DNA of 24,234 nt from Guyanagaster necrorhizus (lineage: Eukaryota; Basidiomycota; Agaricomycetes; Agaricales; Physalacriaceae). The notes under the pieces are model-generated. The model did not search any database. It had not been told where the DNA came from and saw only the letters and a program-made list of their open reading frames with translations. The DNA lies in contig NW_025064905.1 in NCBI RefSeq assembly GCF_019112545.1, positions 34,970-59,203 of the forward strand, written 5' to 3'. Shown here one piece after another: positions 21,260 to 24,234 of the stretch; position 1 is the first letter of the stretch; the number at the start of each line of letters is the position of its first letter. A program made the translations under genes and the position numbers.

Positions 21260-21707
21260 TATTATGATTTTTCACTATTTTCTTTACTTTTACCTCTATT
21301 TATACTTAGTCAAGGTGTCTAAACCAGCACTTAGAACTATAGGACAATCTTAGTCAGCATAACAACTATTGTCTTATAACATGTAGCAATGCTTTAACAA
21401 TGAGACAATCTCTCTTTTGTAGATAACTATGACACTCTAGGATAATAAGTACTATAGTACAGGCACTCACAATTAGTGATACTATATTTATCTAAGAGAT
21501 AAACAGTATATAAGTAGTATAGACAGTGTCATGTATCTCTAGTCTTGAACTATCCTTTACTCTATCATTCTACTTAAGTCAACTAAGTATTGACCTTGGG
21601 ATATAACATCTCTAAACACACTAAAGTGGATTTCAGCATGACTGTATGAACATTATACAACATTAGTCTACTACATGTTTTTGATCATATGTTGCTTGAG
21701 CCTAACA
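21260..21707 (+). repeat. 3' LTR of E5 (448 bp)
   Basis: It begins TATTATGATTTTT (ancestral TG decayed to TA) and ends CTTGAGCCTAACA, the same end as the E4 LTR. A TATA-like TATATAAG lies at 21507-21514. It abuts the oppositely oriented E6 LTR. Confidence 0.8.
21507..21514 (+). promoter_or_regulatory. TATA-like box in E5 LTR
   Basis: TATATAAG, 247 bp from the LTR start, at the usual offset for this LTR family. Confidence 0.4.
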
Positions 21708-22064
21708 GCATCAAGGCTATTTGACAAGAGGCTCAAGATAAAATAGTGTGAATAAACTTTAGCTTGAAGCTGGGGTTATACCAGTGAGAGCTATCCTACT
21801 TATATACTTGTTGGTCAAGATAAATATACTACTACTATTTATTTTGTTCATGCAGGTCATTATGCTCATTGTCCTTGAGCATCATTACTGTCTACAAAAG
21901 ATTTGTTATGTGTCATTAAGTATCATCATCATGTCAAAAAACAATGACAGACTCAGCTTGTTGTGATGACTAAGCTGGTCTCATGGTCCTAAGTGCTGGT
22001 GTAAGCACTCTGACTAAGCATAAATAAGAGTTAAATGAAGAGAAAGAGGTAAAAAATCATAACA
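21708..22064 (-). repeat. 3' LTR of E6, U5 end removed by E5 insertion (357 bp)
   Basis: On the minus strand it starts TGTTATGATTTTTT next to the E6 polypurine tract and aligns with the E2 and E4 LTRs, including the AAAGTTTATTC block. The last 90 or so bases are missing where the E5 LTR begins. A TATA-like TATATAAG lies on the minus strand at 21799-21806. Confidence 0.75.
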
Positions 22065-22080
22065 TTACACTCTCTTTAAG
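22065..22080 (-). other. Polypurine tract of E6
   Basis: CTTAAAGAGAGTGTAA on the minus strand, abutting the LTR at 22064. Confidence 0.6.
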
Positions 22081-22097
22081 ACCATTATTCCAATAGC

Positions 22098-23159
22098 TTA
22101 ATTTAGAGATAGTTTATAATTGCATATGGCTTTGTCAGCAGTCATTTATTTTTTATTGACCCATTGATTAGATTTGGGGCTATAGCTCTTTCAACTGATC
22201 AAGTAATCCACCATTGTCATTGTTCCTCCTTTGGCTTTGATCTTATGCAGTTTGTAGTTTAGAATTTGATTGATTTTATAGTGTTTTTCATTGTTGATCA
22301 GATTCAGAGATAGTGGTGGTGGTTGTTTTTGATTTGGGAAGGCAGATGTGATGAATGAGATGAAAAGAGATTCATTAAAGACATCATAAACCTTTCAGTT
22401 AACTGAAAGACAGAGTTTGTATGCAGAAGCACTGACTTGTGCAGTGATTATGAATGATCCTGTGTGCTTATCAGTGAGCTTCTGCTTCAAGTGAGGCAGA
22501 TGAAGGTTGGTCATATCTAACCAAACATTGTCATTAATGATATAAGTGCAAGTAGGAGAGTGATATTTATCATATTGTTTTTTCATTGAAGCTGCTGCTT
22601 TTTCAAGTGCAGTATGTGTTTTATCATAGATTTTGATCATTATTAATGTGAAGTCAGAGAATGCAGGAGTCAAAGTATTTGCATGTTCTGTGTGAGATAC
22701 ATTTAGTTGGTGGCTATCCATTCCACTCAATCATCTTATCAATAATTAATGAAAAGTCACAAATACTTTTTGATTTCTTGATTGGCATGTTTCATTTGAC
22801 TATCTGTCTGTAGGTGATAAGCAGTTGAGGCATTTCATCAGATGTTGAATAGCTGGTACAAGTTGTCAAGAAACTTTGAGACAAATTGTGGTTCTTGATC
22901 AGAGATCACAACTTAAGGCATATTATATTTGGCATATACTTTATTGTGAAGGATTTTGGCTCATCCTTCAGAGATTAATTCAGTCAAACAAGCAATCAGT
23001 ATGATTGCTTTGAAAGATCAGTCTATAATGATGATGATAATGTTATAGCTATTGCAGTTGGGCAATTCAGTTACTATGTCTACTGAGATGTGCGTCTATA
23101 GTGACTGAGAGATCTCATTCAGGTATAGCAGTGCAACCTACAGCTGAGTGAAAGATTTT
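22098..23159 (-). pseudogene. pol: E6 integrase core and C-terminal domain
   Basis: Core residues: D at 23078-23080 and D at 22898-22900 are kept. The Glu position, 35 residues later, is Lys (22790-22792, GAA to AAA), so catalysis would be lost. An open stretch of 111 codons (22730-22395) covers the C-terminal linker (MKKQYDKYHSPTCTY), a GPY/F-like region (HTGSFIITAQVSASAYKL) and then a degraded chromodomain-like end. The final stop is at 22098-22100. It is cut at 23159, upstream of the first core Asp, by E7. Confidence 0.78.
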
Positions 23160-23172
23160 TGTTATGATTTTT

Positions 23173-23216
23173 ACTCATTTATACCTTTTATTCAACTCAT
23201 TTATATCTTTTATTTG
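23173..23216 (+). repeat. Tandem duplication, two 22-bp units
   Basis: ACTCATTTATACC... (23173-23194) is followed at once by ACTCATTTATATC... (23195-23216). The units differ at three positions, all transitions. The other LTRs in the window do not show this doubling. Confidence 0.6.
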
Positions 23217-23432
23217 AGGACTGACTTCTATTCTGCTTAGTCAGAGTGTCTAGACCAATGCTTAGGACTGTGGGACAAGGCTTAGTCATCACAACAGCCA
23301 AGTTCATCATTGTCTTTTGATGCAGCAATGCAACCTGACAATGCACAAAAACTCTTTTATGTACAGTAATGACACTCAAGGAGCTCAATAATGCACAAAA
23401 AAAAGTAGTATAATTAGTTATGACTTGTACAG

Positions 23433-23440
23433 TATTTAAG
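23433..23440 (+). promoter_or_regulatory. TATA-like box in E7 LTR
   Basis: TATTTAAG, 273 bp from the LTR start, followed by TAGGCTCACTCTCACTGG as in the E2/E3 LTR. Confidence 0.45.
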
Positions 23441-23584
23441 TAGGCTCACTCTCACTGGTATTTCTCAGCTTTAAGCTAAAGTTTATTCTTACACTATTCT
23501 ATACTTGAGTCAATCTTAAGGCCTTGTGACACATTGATTAGAATATGCATCAGTGAACTCAGTCGATCTCCTAAAGTGCAAGAG

Positions 23585-23793
23585 TGTTGTAAGTAGAGAG
23601 CAGAGTAATGTAACAGAGAACTAGAATTAGCCTCTCGAGAGAGAAACGTTCTACTTAAATACATTTTGTATTACTTCGAGATCTTTCTACGAGATACTAA
23701 ATAAGTCCGGATCACAATCCAAGTCAGCTGCTGCTGACTGGCATCATATCTTCGAGTACATTCTCATACTCGCTCAGGATTGCTATCCCAACA
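23585..23793 (-). repeat. 3' LTR of E8 (209 bp)
   Basis: On the minus strand it starts TGTTGGGATAGC and ends CTTACAACA, giving the TGTTG...CAACA inverted ends typical of copia LTRs. A TATA-like TATTTAAG lies on the minus strand at 23654-23661. Confidence 0.88.
23654..23661 (-). promoter_or_regulatory. TATA-like box in E8 LTR
   Basis: TATTTAAG on the minus strand, inside the copia LTR, followed by TAGAACGTTTCTCTC. Confidence 0.5.
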
Positions 23794-23806
23794 CTCCCCC
23801 TCAATT
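23794..23806 (-). other. Polypurine tract of E8
   Basis: AATTGAGGGGGAG on the minus strand, touching the LTR and overlapping the pol stop codon (TGA, 23801-23803). Confidence 0.8.
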
Positions 23807-24232
23807 CCAAGTTCCTAGAATACCTGCAGATAGATACTCATGTAATGGTCTTGGTAGGCCTTTAGTGAATATATCCGCTAAGTTCTCTTCTGATGCGCAG
23901 TGCTGAACTTTGACTTCGTTTGAAGCCATGCGCTCACGAACGAAGTGGTGCCATATGTCTATATGCTTTGATCGTGCATGGAATATGGGGTTCTCGGCGA
24001 ATTTGATTGCTGATTGATTGTCGATGAAAATAGTCGTCGCTTCGTAAGGTGGCAATCCTAATTCGGTTAAGAGTGCTCGTAGCCAAATTACTTCCCGGGT
24101 TGTATGTGCAAGGGCCATATATTCTGCTTCCATAGTGGATAAGGCTACGGTGGGCTGTTTCTTTGAACTCCAAGTAACAGCTCCCCCTGCATAGGTACAG
24201 ACATAACCAGATGTTGATCTTCTATCTGTTCT
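23801..24232 (-). CDS. pol: E8 copia pol, C-terminal RNase H (partial)
   Basis: The frame is open from the right window edge to the stop at 23801, about 143 codons, without a break. It reads DRRSTSGYVCTYAGGAVTW, then SSKKQPTVALSTMEAEYMAL, the hallmark copia RNase H segment, whose Glu is catalytic. DNQSAIKFAENP (a catalytic Asp), KHIDI and the C-terminal LADIFTKGLP follow. RNase H removes element RNA during reverse transcription inside the particle. At 23951-23953 a Trp stands where copia families usually have Arg before HHF; CGG to TGG would explain it and may be an early sign of decay. The start of pol and the 5' LTR lie outside the window, so intactness of the whole element is unknown. Confidence 0.9.
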   Translation of the reverse strand, partial: RTDRRSTSGYVCTYAGGAVTWSSKKQPTVALSTMEAEYMALAHTTREVIWLRALLTELGLPPYEATTIFIDNQSAIKFAENPIFHARSKHIDIWHHFVRERMASNEVKVQHCASEENLADIFTKGLPRPLHEYLSAGILGTWN

Positions 24233-24234
24233 GT

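Larger units (their letters stand above)
15956..21707 (+). mobile_element. E5: Ty3/gypsy chromovirus-type element, 5' end missing
   Basis: The plus-strand order is partial gag, protease, RT, RNase H, integrase, chromodomain, polypurine tract and 3' LTR. No 5' LTR is seen: gag text related to E2 begins next to the orphan block at about 15956, and the N-terminal gag half is missing. On the right, E5's LTR ends at 21707 in the middle of the E6 LTR, so E5 inserted into E6. The possible target duplication is GCATC (21708-21712), with its partner not visible. It is almost CpG-free. Confidence 0.85.
22065..23159 (-). mobile_element. E6: gypsy fragment (integrase core to 3' end)
   Basis: Another internal 3' fragment in minus orientation, attached to the LTR at 21708-22064 and cut at 23159 by the LTR of E7. 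Confidence 0.8.
23160..23584 (+). repeat. E7: gypsy LTR (5' LTR or solo), truncated by E8
   Basis: It starts TGTTATGATTTTTA within E6 integrase and matches the E2/E3 LTR to within about 45 bp of its end (TCAGTGAACTCAGT, GATCTCCTAAAGTG). The copia LTR then begins. Candidate 5-bp target for E7 is ATTTT (23155-23159). A TATA-like TATTTAAG lies at 23433-23440. A 22-bp direct duplication sits near its start. Confidence 0.8.
23585..24234 (-). mobile_element. E8: Ty1/copia LTR retrotransposon, 3' end
   Basis: In minus orientation, RNase H is followed by a polypurine tract and the 3' LTR (23793-23585). It inserted into the E7 LTR. The 5 bp on the left, AAGAG (23580-23584), is the candidate target duplication, to be matched beyond the window's right edge. 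CpG returns abruptly at its left border, and the visible frame is open, so it is the youngest element here. Confidence 0.88.

Noticed and set aside
4400..23580. Classical CpA-to-TpA repeat-induced point mutation as the sole cause of decay
   Set aside because: Some stops (CAA to TAA, TGG to TAG) fit that context, but near-total CpG loss with abundant TpG and CpA is the dominant mark. Both processes may have acted; dinucleotide counts would decide.
1..24234. A retrovirus-like envelope gene or captured host gene in the gypsy elements
   Set aside because: In E3-E6 the pol stop is followed within about 40 bp by the polypurine tract and LTR, leaving no room. No foreign domain was seen between gag and pol.
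1..24234. A novel defence or biosynthetic system
   Set aside because: Every recognisable coding block is gag or pol of LTR elements. The remaining space is LTR or the non-coding block at 14541-15955.

Overview
This window is a graveyard of LTR retrotransposons. I find no host gene, RNA gene, CRISPR array or bacterial feature. The gag/pol styles resemble Ty3/gypsy chromoviruses and a Ty1/copia element of filamentous fungi. The RT wording, a collagen-like Gly-Pro gag tract, chromodomains, and LTRs of the form TGTTA...TAACA point to a mushroom-forming basidiomycete (Agaricomycetes) with a large, DNA-methylating, repeat-rich genome. That placement is inference from protein flavour; no search was run.

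Layout, left to right (element names E1-E8 are mine). E1 (1-4613, minus) is a gypsy element with its 5' LTR, gag, protease, RT, RNase H and the start of integrase. It is inserted in the integrase C-terminus of E2. E2 (4614-11517, minus) has a 5' LTR, a long gag and pol. Its 5' LTR (11051-11517) also serves as the 3' LTR of E3 (11518-12947, minus; integrase and chromodomain only). E3 is interrupted by the 3' LTR (12948-13397) of E4 (13398 to about 14535, minus; integrase and chromodomain). An unassigned, LTR-like 1.4 kb block follows (14541-15955), with three 21-bp palindromes at 50-bp spacing. E5 (15956-21707, plus) has a 5'-truncated gag, all of pol and a 3' LTR. It sits in the 3' LTR of E6 (21708-23159, minus; integrase fragment). 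E6 is cut by a plus-strand LTR, E7 (23160-23584). E7 is in turn cut near its end by a copia element, E8 (23585 to the right edge, minus), of which the 3' LTR, polypurine tract and RNase H are visible.

Decay: E2-E7 and the orphan block are almost free of CpG (about one per kb by eye) and full of stops that look like CGA, CAA or TGG codons changed by transitions. E5 pol and E1 gag and pol still hold one reading frame each, so point mutation rather than indels killed them. E1 keeps more CpG and an intact YLDD. E8 has about 24 CpG in 650 bp and an open frame, so it is the youngest. Catalytic residues lost in E2 (YLDD to YLNN, protease DSG to NSG) fall where a CpG would have been. This is consistent with methylation-driven deamination.

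No new biological system is evident. The points worth a second look are the nesting order, the LTR shared by two elements, the tail-to-tail inverted pair E5/E6, the orphan palindrome-bearing block, and the abrupt CpG boundary at 23585.
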